Source: SXOA01 sp046593355 (GTDB lineage: Bacteria > Planctomycetota > Planctomycetia > Pirellulales > Pirellulaceae). From it: a stretch of DNA of 64,000 bases. The notes under the pieces were generated by a model, which saw nothing but the letters and a program-made list of their open reading frames with translations, made no database searches and was not told the origin of the DNA. The stretch spans positions 1 to 64,000 of the forward strand of contig JBKJNY010000109.1 of the NCBI GenBank assembly GCA_046593355.1. Direction: 5' to 3'. The first letter of the stretch is position 1. Every line of letters starts with the position of its first letter. The position numbers and the translations under genes were made by a program. Below, in pieces: positions 41,763-48,824 of the stretch.

Positions 41763-42146
41763 ATGCCTCGTTTGCTCGGTGTCGATATTCCCAACGACAA
41801 GGCCACGGCTTTTGCGCTGCGGTACTTGTATGGCGTGGGGGACAAAGTGGCCCTGGAGTTGTGCCACAAGGCTGGCATTGATCCGCGAAAACATGCCCGC
41901 GAGTTGGCGGAAGAGGAACTCTCCCGCCTGGCCGTGCTGCTGGAGCGGGATTACACCGTGGAAGGCCCCCTCCGCCGCCAGGTGCAGCAGAACATCAACC
42001 GCCTGCGTGACATCAAGTGCTACCGCGGCATGCGGCACCGGCTGGGACTGCCCGTCCGCGGCCAGCGCACCCGCACCAACGCCCGCACCCGCAAGGGCCC
42101 CAAGAAGACCGTGGCCGGCAAGAAGGGGGTCAAGGACCTCCGTTAG
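41763..42146 (+). CDS. rpsM: 30S ribosomal protein S13
   Basis: 127 aa. It has the S13 start PRLLGVDIPNDK, the helix-two-turns-helix motif ALRYLYGVG and the basic tail with RGMRHRLGLPVRGQRTRTNARTRKG. It contacts the head of the small subunit. AGAGAGAAC precedes the ATG. rpsK follows after 42 bp. Confidence 0.97.
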   Translation: MPRLLGVDIPNDKATAFALRYLYGVGDKVALELCHKAGIDPRKHARELAEEELSRLAVLLERDYTVEGPLRRQVQQNINRLRDIKCYRGMRHRLGLPVRGQRTRTNARTRKGPKKTVAGKKGVKDLR

Positions 42147-42188
42147 TCCTTGCCGATCCGTCAAGAATTTGTTCTCAGGAGATTCGTA

Positions 42189-42575
42189 GTGTCGAAAGCA
42201 GTTCCCAAGAAAAAGAAGGTCCGCCGCAACGTAACCGTGGCCATTGCCCACGTCCGCGCCACCTTCAACAACACCACCGTGACCATCACCGATACCAAGG
42301 GTGACACGCTCTGCTGGGCCAGCGCCGGCACCAGCGGTTTCAAGGGGAGCCGCAAATCGACCCCCTTCGCCGGGCAATGCGCCGGGCAGCAAGCCGCGGA
42401 AAAGGCGGCCAAGTACGGCGTCAAGGAGCTCGACGTGCGGGTGAAGGGCCCCGGCTCCGGCCGCGAGAGCGCGATCACCGCCCTGCAGACGGCTGGAATG
42501 ACCGTCAAGACCATCGAGGACGTCACTCCGATCCCGCACAACGGCTGCCGGCCCCCCAAGCGCCGCCGCGTTTAG
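42189..42575 (+). CDS. rpsK: 30S ribosomal protein S11
   Basis: 128 aa. S11 motifs are VAIAHVRATFNNTTVTITDTKG, GFKGSRKSTPFAGQ and the end DVTPIPHNGCRPPKRRRV. GTG 42189 with CAGGAGA 7-12 bases upstream is the better start; the 13-codon longer frame starting at 42150 has no ribosome site. In most bacteria rpsD (S4) follows here; it is absent, and rpoA comes next after a dispersed repeat. Confidence 0.96.
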   Translation: MSKAVPKKKKVRRNVTVAIAHVRATFNNTTVTITDTKGDTLCWASAGTSGFKGSRKSTPFAGQCAGQQAAEKAAKYGVKELDVRVKGPGSGRESAITALQTAGMTVKTIEDVTPIPHNGCRPPKRRRV

Positions 42576-42590
42576 AACCAAGACCCTCAC

Positions 42591-42616
42591 CCCGGCCCTC
42601 TCCCAATGGGAGAGGG
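42591..42616. repeat. CCCTCTCCC/GGGAGAGGG repeat between rpsK and rpoA
   Basis: Reverse-orientation copy of the repeat at 29041-29077: the AGACCCTCACCCCGG lead is followed by CCCTCTCCC, AAT, GGGAGAGGG. Confidence 0.75.
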
Positions 42617-42671
42617 AGCAAGAGCACACCGCCCATTCGCCCCCACGGGCATTTCGCAAGGGAGATACCAG

Positions 42672-43655
42672 ATGCATATTCGCTGGCGCGGATTTGAGCT
42701 TCCCAACATCGTCAATTGTGACGCCAACTCGCTCACCTCCACCTACGGAAAATTCACGGCCGAACCGTTCGAGCGCGGCTTCGGCGTCACCATTGGCAAC
42801 GGCCTGCGGCGGATTCTGCTCTCCAGCCTGGAGGGAAGCGCCGTCACGCAAATCAAGATTCGCGGCGCTCAGCATGAGTTCACGACCATCCCCGGCGTGC
42901 TTGAGGACGTGACCGAAATCGTGCTCAACGTGAAATCCCTGGTGGTCAAGAACCACAGCGATTCCACCCGCGTTATCACCGTCGAAAAGAACACGACCGG
43001 CCTGATCACCGGCGCGGACATTCAGACCGACTCCGACGTGGAAATCATCAACAAAGGGCACCTCATCGCCACGCTCACGGACAATGTTCCGTTCATGATG
43101 GAAATGGTCGTGGAAAACGGCCGTGGTTATGTGCCTTCCACGGAGCACAGCACGGGGGACCACGAGATCGGCATCATTCCGATTGACGCGGTCTACAGTC
43201 CGGTCGTCCGCGTCCGCTACGAAGTCGAAGAGACCCGCGTCGGACAGAAGACCAACTACGACCGGCTGACGCTGGAGATCTGGACGAATGGCTCGGTGCA
43301 TCCCGAGATGGCCCTGGTCGAGTCGGCCAAAATCCTCCGCAAGCACCTCAACCCGTTCGTGCAGTACGCGGAGCTTGGCCCTCGCGTCCATTCCCCCAAC
43401 CGGGGCGGCGCGGCCGGCCTGGACGGCATCCTGGAATCGAAGCTGAGCATGAGTTTGGCCGAGCTCAAGCTGTCGGTGCGGGCGATGAATTGCCTGGAAA
43501 CCGAGAACATTCACACGGTCCGTGACCTGGTGCAAAAGTCCGAGGACCAGTTGCTCGAAGTCCGCAATTTTGGCGATACCACGTTGACCGAGGTCAAAGA
43601 GAAGCTGCACGACCTGGGGATGTACCTGGGGATGCGAGTTCCCGCGATGCGGTAG
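42672..43655 (+). CDS. rpoA: DNA-directed RNA polymerase subunit alpha
   Basis: 327 aa. The N-terminal dimerisation domain has ERGFGVTIGNGLRRILLSSLEGSAVTQIKI near residue 36 and EHEFTTIPGV-type residues (QHEFTTIPGVLEDV). The C-terminal domain ends with ELKLSVRAMNCLETENIHTVRDLV and LLEVRNFGDTTLTEVKEKL, the DNA- and activator-binding part. ATG 42672 has GGAGA 6-10 bases upstream; the longer frame is translated repeat DNA. Confidence 0.97.
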   Translation: MHIRWRGFELPNIVNCDANSLTSTYGKFTAEPFERGFGVTIGNGLRRILLSSLEGSAVTQIKIRGAQHEFTTIPGVLEDVTEIVLNVKSLVVKNHSDSTRVITVEKNTTGLITGADIQTDSDVEIINKGHLIATLTDNVPFMMEMVVENGRGYVPSTEHSTGDHEIGIIPIDAVYSPVVRVRYEVEETRVGQKTNYDRLTLEIWTNGSVHPEMALVESAKILRKHLNPFVQYAELGPRVHSPNRGGAAGLDGILESKLSMSLAELKLSVRAMNCLETENIHTVRDLVQKSEDQLLEVRNFGDTTLTEVKEKLHDLGMYLGMRVPAMR

Positions 43656-43743
43656 ACTTTGTTGCCAACTTCACGCCCACGCCAGGCCGTGGGCGCGCCA
43701 TCCAATCGAATTTATCAGTTAACACTACGATTTCGAGTTTCCC

Positions 43744-44322
43744 ATGCGTCACCGTCGTCGAAGCCGAGTGCTTGGTCGCTCCCCCAGCCACCGCAAGGCC
43801 CTGTTCAAGAACATGGCGAGCGCCCTGTTCCTGACCGAACGGGACGCCGAGGATGAAGAGAATACGCCGAAGGTGAAGGGGCGGATCATCACGACGCTGC
43901 ACAAGGCCAAGGAAGTCCGGCCGCTGGTGGAAAAGTGCATCACGATCGCCCGCAGGTCGCTGGGCGACCTGGAAAGTGCCAGCGAGTTCGGCACCAGCGC
44001 CAAGCGAAACACCGCGGAATGGCGGACCTGGCGCAAAGGGGACAACTGGAACAAGTGGGCCACGGCCATCGCGCCCGCCGTCAATGCCCGCCGCCGCCTG
44101 GTGCAACTACTGGGGGATAAGCAGGCGGTGTCGGTTCTGATTGCCGAGATTGCCCCGCGGTTCAAGGACCGTGACGGCGGCTATACGCGGATCGTCAAGC
44201 TGGCCAAGCCCCGCCTGGGGGATTCCGGCAAACGGGCCATTCTGGAATTAGTCGGCGTGCGCGACCGCAAGGTCCAGAAGAGCGAGAAGCCGGCCTTCAG
44301 TGATGAGGGTGCCAAAGAGTAG
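43744..44322 (+). CDS. rplQ: 50S ribosomal protein L17, long form
   Basis: 192 aa versus 127 in E. coli. The L17 core is MRHRRRSRVLGRSPSHRKALFKNMASAL, GRIITTLHKAKEVRPLVEKCITIARR and GGYTRIVKLAKPRLGDSGKRAILELV. The extra length lies in the middle (FGTSAKRNTAEWRTWRKGDNWNKW) and at the charged C-terminus. It is the last gene of the alpha operon and is followed by a strong hairpin. Confidence 0.95.
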   Translation: MRHRRRSRVLGRSPSHRKALFKNMASALFLTERDAEDEENTPKVKGRIITTLHKAKEVRPLVEKCITIARRSLGDLESASEFGTSAKRNTAEWRTWRKGDNWNKWATAIAPAVNARRRLVQLLGDKQAVSVLIAEIAPRFKDRDGGYTRIVKLAKPRLGDSGKRAILELVGVRDRKVQKSEKPAFSDEGAKE

Positions 44323-44351
44323 AAAGGCCTAACTGCCGCCACGTGGGGATC

Positions 44352-44405
44352 GTCGCCTTTCGCTCCGCGAAAGAACGTACTTTCGCGGAGCGAAAGGCGA
44401 CTTTT
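44352..44405 (+). terminator. 22-bp perfect hairpin plus T run after rplQ
   Basis: Arms 44352-44373 and 44380-44401 (GTCGCCTTTCGC...GCGAAAG) are perfectly complementary over 22 bases around AACGTA, followed by TTTTT. The core CGCTCCGCGA is shared with the palindrome at 12309-12361, so it is both a repeat-family member and a likely terminator. Confidence 0.8.
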
Positions 44406-44424
44406 TCTGGGGAAGGACGCCCCG

Positions 44425-45048
44425 ATGCCGAAGGTAATTTCTGGTTCTCCCCAGCAGGCCGCGCACTCTTTGCGGCCCGCGGGCTTCGATTTCACCTCCC
44501 GCATGAGGCTGCTCTGCGAGGATATGATTGCCCGCACTCCCGAGCTGGCTCATGTCGATCTCTCCGGCGTTGCCGTCACGTTCAGCCAGGCCCGCAAAGG
44601 GGTGAGCTGGGGAATGTACGCCTCGCTCACGCCGCTGCGCTTTGCGGGGGGCGCGCTGACAACTCTTCGCCGCGGCAAGCAGTACCAGGTGCAGCGGATC
44701 GCCGACGGCTCGGGACGCGAGATGCTGTACCTGCTCAGTTTCTATCTGCCGCGGTTCATGAACCTGGTCTTCCGCGAGAAGTTGATCACCGTTTTTCACG
44801 AGCTCTGGCACATCGGCCCGCTGTTCGATGGCGACCTCCGCCGCCACGAAGGCCGCTGCTTCGCCCATACGCACTCGCAGGCTCAGTACGACCGGGAAAT
44901 GGGGGTCTTCGTCGACCGCTGGCAAGCCCAGACTCCGGACCCGCAGTTGTGGAGCTTTCTGCAGCATAGCTTTCAAGACCTTCATGCTGCCGCCGGACCG
45001 ATTTACGGCATGCGCGTCAAACGGCCAAAACTGGTTCCCGTTTCCTGA
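44425..45048 (+). CDS. putative metallopeptidase-like protein with HExxH motif
   Basis: 207 aa. The zinc-peptidase-type motif HELWH is at residues 125-129 within KLITVFHELWHIGPLFDG, and a further His pair is in RRHEGRCFAHTHSQ. The N-terminal half (EDMIARTPELAHVDLSGVAVTFSQAR) resembles bacterial putative metallopeptidase proteins found with this motif. No signal peptide is visible, so it is probably cytoplasmic. The substrate is unknown. It is expected to start its own transcript because of the hairpin before it. Confidence 0.72.
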   Translation: MPKVISGSPQQAAHSLRPAGFDFTSRMRLLCEDMIARTPELAHVDLSGVAVTFSQARKGVSWGMYASLTPLRFAGGALTTLRRGKQYQVQRIADGSGREMLYLLSFYLPRFMNLVFREKLITVFHELWHIGPLFDGDLRRHEGRCFAHTHSQAQYDREMGVFVDRWQAQTPDPQLWSFLQHSFQDLHAAAGPIYGMRVKRPKLVPVS

Positions 45049-45051
45049 GGG

Positions 45052-45126
45052 GTGACACGCCCACGGTTCTGCGTGGGCGTGCATCGACGATGTGTCCACG
45101 CCCACTCCAAGCAGTGGGCGTGCCAC
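45052..45126. repeat. GTGGGCGTG palindromic repeats
   Basis: CACGCCCACG, GTTCT, CGTGGGCGTG-type hairpin followed by a second (CCACGCCCACT / AGTGGGCGTG), with outer GTGACACGCC and GGCGTGCCAC arms. The same motif forms the 3' end of the PadR gene at 48673-48700. Confidence 0.75.
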
Positions 45127-45189
45127 CCATCAACCTTGCCAGGGAGCATCCGGCAGGGTAGAAGGAAAGTAGACCTGATGGGAGGCCTC

Positions 45190-45504
45190 ATGCCGATTTA
45201 TGTATACGAAGTGATTACCGCCGACGAGTCGGACGGAGAGCAGTTCGAGATCTTTCAGAACATGGCGGACGCTCCCCTCACGAAACATCCCGAGAGCGGC
45301 CTGCCGGTCCGTCGCGTGTTCCTGCCGCCGGCGATTGGGGGAAAATGGTCGGAATCGGCGATGGGCAAGTCGGTTGCCGATGACAAGAAGCTCGACCGGC
45401 TGGGCTTCACCAAGTACGTCAAATCGGGTGACGGCACCTACGAAAAGCGGGCGGGCAAGGGGCCCGACGTGATCTCCAAGGACACGCCGTTCAGCCAGGA
45501 ATAG
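45190..45504 (+). CDS. FmdB-like small protein lacking the zinc ligands
   Basis: 104 aa. The layout follows FmdB regulators (MPIYxY start, EIFQNMADAPLTKHPESGLPVRRVFLPPAI), but where FmdB has CxxCG and CPxC zinc-ribbon cysteines, this protein has none: the expected KCPECG is KHPESG. The C-terminal part (AMGKSVADDKKLDRLGFTKYVKSGDGTYEKRAGKGPD) is conserved-looking and basic. ATG 45190 has GGGAGG 6-11 bases upstream. Function unknown; the zinc-ribbon fold has either been lost or is held without metal. Confidence 0.75.
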   Translation: MPIYVYEVITADESDGEQFEIFQNMADAPLTKHPESGLPVRRVFLPPAIGGKWSESAMGKSVADDKKLDRLGFTKYVKSGDGTYEKRAGKGPDVISKDTPFSQE

Positions 45505-45546
45505 TCCATGGAATGTCCCAGGGCGTGCCACCCCTAGCCGCGATAG

Positions 45547-47028
45547 TCAGTTGTTCTTCAGCCCCAGGCTCCGTTCCAGCGCCGCGCGCTGGGCCTCGAG
45601 TCCCCGGCTGGCGGTGATTTTGTCCCAGGCGGCGGCGGCGGCGGTGAGCGCGGCCTCCGGGCTCGTCTTACCTTGCAACGCTTCGAGCACGGCTTGGTCC
45701 AGAACGGACAGATATTCGCGGCGGCCAGGGAGGCGAATTCCCTGCGAGTGCTGCGGTCGCTCCTGGGATTGGCGAAGGGCGGCGACGTACTCGCTCTTGC
45801 CGTGATCGCCGCCGCTCCCCAGCCACTTCCCCGCATCGGGCTCCTGGGAAATGCGGAAAATGCCCATATCCGGGCTGCCCGGGCTGATTTGAGCGGAGAC
45901 CTCGGAACCGGCCAGCCAGGTTGCCATGTTCTCCGCCGCTTCCGGCTCGCCGCTGGTGGACGTGACCGACACCATCCGCCCACTGATGGCCAACAGCGGA
46001 ACGTGCGGGTCTTCGTCCTTACTCCGCACCTTCCAATGTCTGTCGCCGAAATCATAGACCTCGCTTGCGCCGGGCAACTCCGCGAAGCCGAGGGACGTGG
46101 GGGGATCCTTAGCGGCCTTGTCCGTCTTGATCGCCGCGGTAGGCCAGGCAATTGCCATCGCGCAGCGTCCGCTCGCAATTTCCTGGTAGGTTTCGGCAGG
46201 CGTGAACTGCGGCAGCTTGCCTTTTTCTCTGCCGTGGCCCGCCGCCATTTCTTTCAAGGCTCGCACATACGGGGGCTGCCCAATCAGGGCCTTGAGCGAA
46301 GTCAGCTCGAGCAGCGGAGAAATCTGCTCTTTGTGCGCGGCATACGCCGCCGAGCGCGCCAGCAGTACTTGCCCTGCATAGCCGGGGGCCAGCGGCTCCA
46401 GCGCGCCGCGCCAGGGGGCATCGGCGGCAGGCGCAAGTTCCCCCAACTCTTCGCGCTTGGCCAGTCGAGCGGCCAGCGCATCATATTCGGCCCAGGTTTC
46501 CGGCGGTTTGATTTTGAGCTGGGCAAAGATATCCGCACGGTACACCAACAACAGTTGCGGCGAGCCCAGCGGCAGAGCCAAGACCCGATCTCCCCATTTC
46601 ATTTCGTGCAGGCGGACCTGCTTATAGATGTCGCGCAGCGCGAAGGCGTCATTTTCCAGCGTCCGCTCCGAAATGGGGGCCAGCAGTCCCGCCTCGGCCA
46701 GCTCGCCAATCTGCCCGGCTGAATAAACTATCAGATCCCCCGGCAGCCGCTTGGCGCTCGCGGCTTCCTTCCAGCTAATCTGCCGGATGGCGACCTCCTC
46801 TTCGGTGCGCGACCGCCACTCGGCCTTGATGTTCTCGCCGAGCGCCGGATCATCGACGACCAGCACCGTGAGCTGCGGAATAAGCCGCGGCTTGCCGTTG
46901 GCGTTTTTGTTAGCGGAGGTCGCCGGCCCGCAGCCCGCCAGGAAGGCCAGTGCAACACACAAGCCTGAAGCGCAAGCGAAGGACACCTCAGCCAACCGGG
47001 CGCGGAAAAGACGCGGGAGCATGGACAT
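45547..47028 (-). CDS. ABC-type extracellular solute-binding lipoprotein (sugar-binding family)
   Basis: 493 aa. A lipoprotein signal ends in LAFLAGC (lipobox, Cys about residue 33). The mature protein has family 1 solute-binding features: VRLHEMKWGDRVLALPLGSPQLLLVYRADIFAQLKI near residue 140, PPETWAEYDALAARL, and EIASGRCAMAIAWP. No permease or ATPase gene is adjacent. In the signal peptide, SFACASGLC is encoded by a repeat (46961-46983, minus strand TCCTTCGCTTGCGCTTCAGG) of the same family as 37669-37724 and 41373-41435. Confidence 0.82.
   Translation of the reverse strand: MSMLPRLFRARLAEVSFACASGLCVALAFLAGCGPATSANKNANGKPRLIPQLTVLVVDDPALGENIKAEWRSRTEEEVAIRQISWKEAASAKRLPGDLIVYSAGQIGELAEAGLLAPISERTLENDAFALRDIYKQVRLHEMKWGDRVLALPLGSPQLLLVYRADIFAQLKIKPPETWAEYDALAARLAKREELGELAPAADAPWRGALEPLAPGYAGQVLLARSAAYAAHKEQISPLLELTSLKALIGQPPYVRALKEMAAGHGREKGKLPQFTPAETYQEIASGRCAMAIAWPTAAIKTDKAAKDPPTSLGFAELPGASEVYDFGDRHWKVRSKDEDPHVPLLAISGRMVSVTSTSGEPEAAENMATWLAGSEVSAQISPGSPDMGIFRISQEPDAGKWLGSGGDHGKSEYVAALRQSQERPQHSQGIRLPGRREYLSVLDQAVLEALQGKTSPEAALTAAAAAWDKITASRGLEAQRAALERSLGLKNN
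46961..46983. repeat. half-copy of the AAGCGCAAGCGA repeat inside a signal-peptide coding region
   Basis: AAGCCTGAAGCGCAAGCGA followed by AGGA on the plus strand matches the left arm of the repeats at 37669 and 41371 with few differences. No second arm is present here. Confidence 0.75.
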
Positions 47029-47054
47029 GCCTACGCACCAGCGGCGTTATGAGT

Positions 47055-48047
47055 TCAGTCCGAAACCTCAGTGCCGCTGACTTCCCCAAGTGCGGACTGC
47101 ACGAAAGCGCCCCGATTACAGGGAGCGGCTATCGTGACTTCCAGAGGCCCCTCTGGAAGTTCCAGTTGTAGCAAGTCCACAAGCACAAGGGCAGAGTGCT
47201 GATCGGGAAGTGCCGCGAAAAGAGTCGGCCCCCAAGAGCTCTGTCCCACCCCCGCATAGCCGCGGCGTCGCAGCCACTCGACGAGTCTCGTTAGTACCGG
47301 GCCGTTGTACGGGCCTCTTTGCCGGACGGCAAACAGGTTGCCAGCAGTGCGTCCGAAATCGTACAGCGCTGCGGCAAACTGCGGGAAGTTTGCCGTGGCT
47401 GCCGCGGGAACCAGCTCATCCCGGGCAATAGCGAAGAGTCGCTGCGTCACATCGAGTGGGACTCGCGGCAGCCCGCCAATGGCTTGCTCCTCCTGCTCCC
47501 CGCTCAGTCCCTGCCAGCCGACGGGACGGAGGAGCACGAACCGCCACTCCTCCGGCAAATCAAAGCGGCAATCGAGGGCCGAAATCGGCTCCCCTGCCAA
47601 CTTCCCCTGCTCAACTATCAACCCCCCCATCACAAAGCCGTAAGTGCCAATGGCCGAGCGCTGCCCGCGGCCGACGGAGATCGCCAACTCCTGCGGCCCC
47701 GCTGCCGGCAAGCCCGCAAAAGCATTCAGCCCCGCCGCAACGGACAGCCCCAATTGTGTTCCGACACCCAGGCCAACGTGGTTAGGGGGAGCTTCCAGCA
47801 CCTCGATGCGGCAAGCCGGTGGTTCCGTCAGTCGATGGAACTCCGCCCAGCGCCGGGAAAATTCTTGCGTTCGTTCCTGGAGAGGACCAACACAGGCAAA
47901 ACTTGACGCCGCCCGCACCCGCAACCTCACCGCCGGCTGGTCCACCATCGCCCCCACCCCGCCATACCTCCGTCCTGCTTCCTGCTGCAAGCCAAACAGC
48001 CCAAAATGCAGCCGGCTGGGGGCGGTGACGGTGATGACGCGGGACAT
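47055..48047 (-). CDS. beta-ribofuranosylaminobenzene 5'-phosphate synthase (beta-RFAP synthase)
   Basis: 330 aa. It starts MSRVITVTAPSRLHFGLFGLQ and has the GHMP-like core HVGLGVGTQLGLSVAAGLNAF and GRGQRSAIGTYGFVMGGLIVE, features shared by archaeal and bacterial beta-RFAP synthases. The enzyme condenses 4-hydroxybenzoate or aminobenzoate with PRPP in the first committed step to tetrahydromethanopterin. Planctomycetes carry H4MPT-linked C1 transfer genes, so the call fits the context, although no other gene of that pathway is in the window. ATG 48047 is the first fit to the family start. Confidence 0.85.
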   Translation of the reverse strand: MSRVITVTAPSRLHFGLFGLQQEAGRRYGGVGAMVDQPAVRLRVRAASSFACVGPLQERTQEFSRRWAEFHRLTEPPACRIEVLEAPPNHVGLGVGTQLGLSVAAGLNAFAGLPAAGPQELAISVGRGQRSAIGTYGFVMGGLIVEQGKLAGEPISALDCRFDLPEEWRFVLLRPVGWQGLSGEQEEQAIGGLPRVPLDVTQRLFAIARDELVPAAATANFPQFAAALYDFGRTAGNLFAVRQRGPYNGPVLTRLVEWLRRRGYAGVGQSSWGPTLFAALPDQHSALVLVDLLQLELPEGPLEVTIAAPCNRGAFVQSALGEVSGTEVSD

Positions 48048-48113
48048 GGCGAGAATGTTCGGCAGATTGTGTGGATTGACGGACCTTACCATACGTCGAT
48101 ACGGGCGCGAAAC

Positions 48114-48257
48114 AAAGCGGTTGATCAACTCCTTGTTCCCACGCTCTGCGTGGGAACACAAGGCTTTGACGCTCCGCGTCTCTGCTGTATCTGGACGCAG
48201 AGCGTCCAAGACGTGCGTTCCCACGGAGGACCGTGGGAACGAGGCGTTGACCGCTTG
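48114..48257. repeat. compound repeat with four hairpins upstream of PadR
   Basis: Hairpins GTTCCCACGC/GCGTGGGAAC (48135-48157), GACGC/GCGTC (48168-48180), GGACGC/GCGTCC (48193-48207) and CGTTCCCACGG/CCGTGGGAACG (48216-48242) lie between outer arms AAGCGGTTGATCAAC and GTTGACCGCTT. It is the same family as the repeats in nuoM. Confidence 0.75.
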
Positions 48258-48304
48258 ACATACCTTGCCTCGCTAGGCTACTATGCCTTGCGAAGCTAGG
48301 TATG
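48255..48304 (+). promoter_or_regulatory. predicted promoter and dyad operator of the PadR unit
   Basis: TTGACA (48255-48260), 18 bases, TACTAT (48279-48284). The dyad CATACC (48259-48264) to GGTATG (48299-48304), with inner CTCGCTAGGC/GCCTTGCGAAG pieces, covers the -10 box and is a good candidate for PadR autoregulation. Confidence 0.6.
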
Positions 48305-48336
48305 ATTCGCCGGGCGAACAGGAACATGGTGCCGCT

Positions 48337-48702
48337 ATGCCAACGAATTCGGATTTGCTGCGAGGCTCGCTGGAGCCGATTGTCTTGGAAGTGATTGCGG
48401 GGGGGGCGACGTATGGATACGAGATTGCCAAGGCCATCGGCGAGGCCAGCCAGGGGAAGCTGCTGACTCAGGAGGGGACGCTCTATCCGGCCCTGCATCG
48501 CCTGGAAAAAAAGGGCTGGCTGGCGGCTGATTGGGACGTGTCGCCGGAGGGGCGGAAGCGAAAGCATTACCGCCTGACGCCGCTGGGCAAGAAGCAACGT
48601 GCCGCGCTCAGGGCGGAGTGGGTGGAGTTCAGCCGCATGGTGAACGGGGTGCTGGGGATGGAAAGAACTGGTTGGCACGCCCACGGCTTTGCGTGGGCGT
48701 GA
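48337..48702 (+). CDS. PadR-family transcriptional regulator
   Basis: 121 aa. The winged helix is LLRGSLEPIVLEVIAGGATYGYEIAKAI, TQEGTLYPALHRLEKKGWLAADWD, with the wing KRKHYRLTPLGKKQ. MPTNSDLL at 48337 is the start, with AGGAAC upstream. The last ~9 residues (WHAHGFAWA) are encoded by a GTGGGCGTG-type palindrome. It precedes a membrane-protein gene with a permease-prefix-like N-terminus, the usual PadR partner arrangement in planctomycetes and acidobacteria, and probably represses that operon. Confidence 0.9.
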   Translation: MPTNSDLLRGSLEPIVLEVIAGGATYGYEIAKAIGEASQGKLLTQEGTLYPALHRLEKKGWLAADWDVSPEGRKRKHYRLTPLGKKQRAALRAEWVEFSRMVNGVLGMERTGWHAHGFAWA

Positions 48703-48709
48703 TGAGACC

Positions 48710-48781
48710 GGGGTCGGGAGTCTTTGGCGTCACAAAATATTCCATTGGCAATAACCATCGCCGCCAAAGACTCCCGACCCC
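48710..48781. repeat. 72-bp palindromic element, second copy of the one inside nuoN
   Basis: Arms GGGGTCGGGAGTCTTTGGCG (48710-48729) and its complement (48762-48781) are identical to those at 35872-35943. The 32-base centre is of equal length and shares CAATAA and the flanking CGC. Here it is intergenic, 8 bp after the PadR stop. Confidence 0.92.
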
Positions 48782-48824
48782 CTCGCGCCGCATCGTCCGC
48801 CGATACAGAGAGTAAGAGTAAGCC

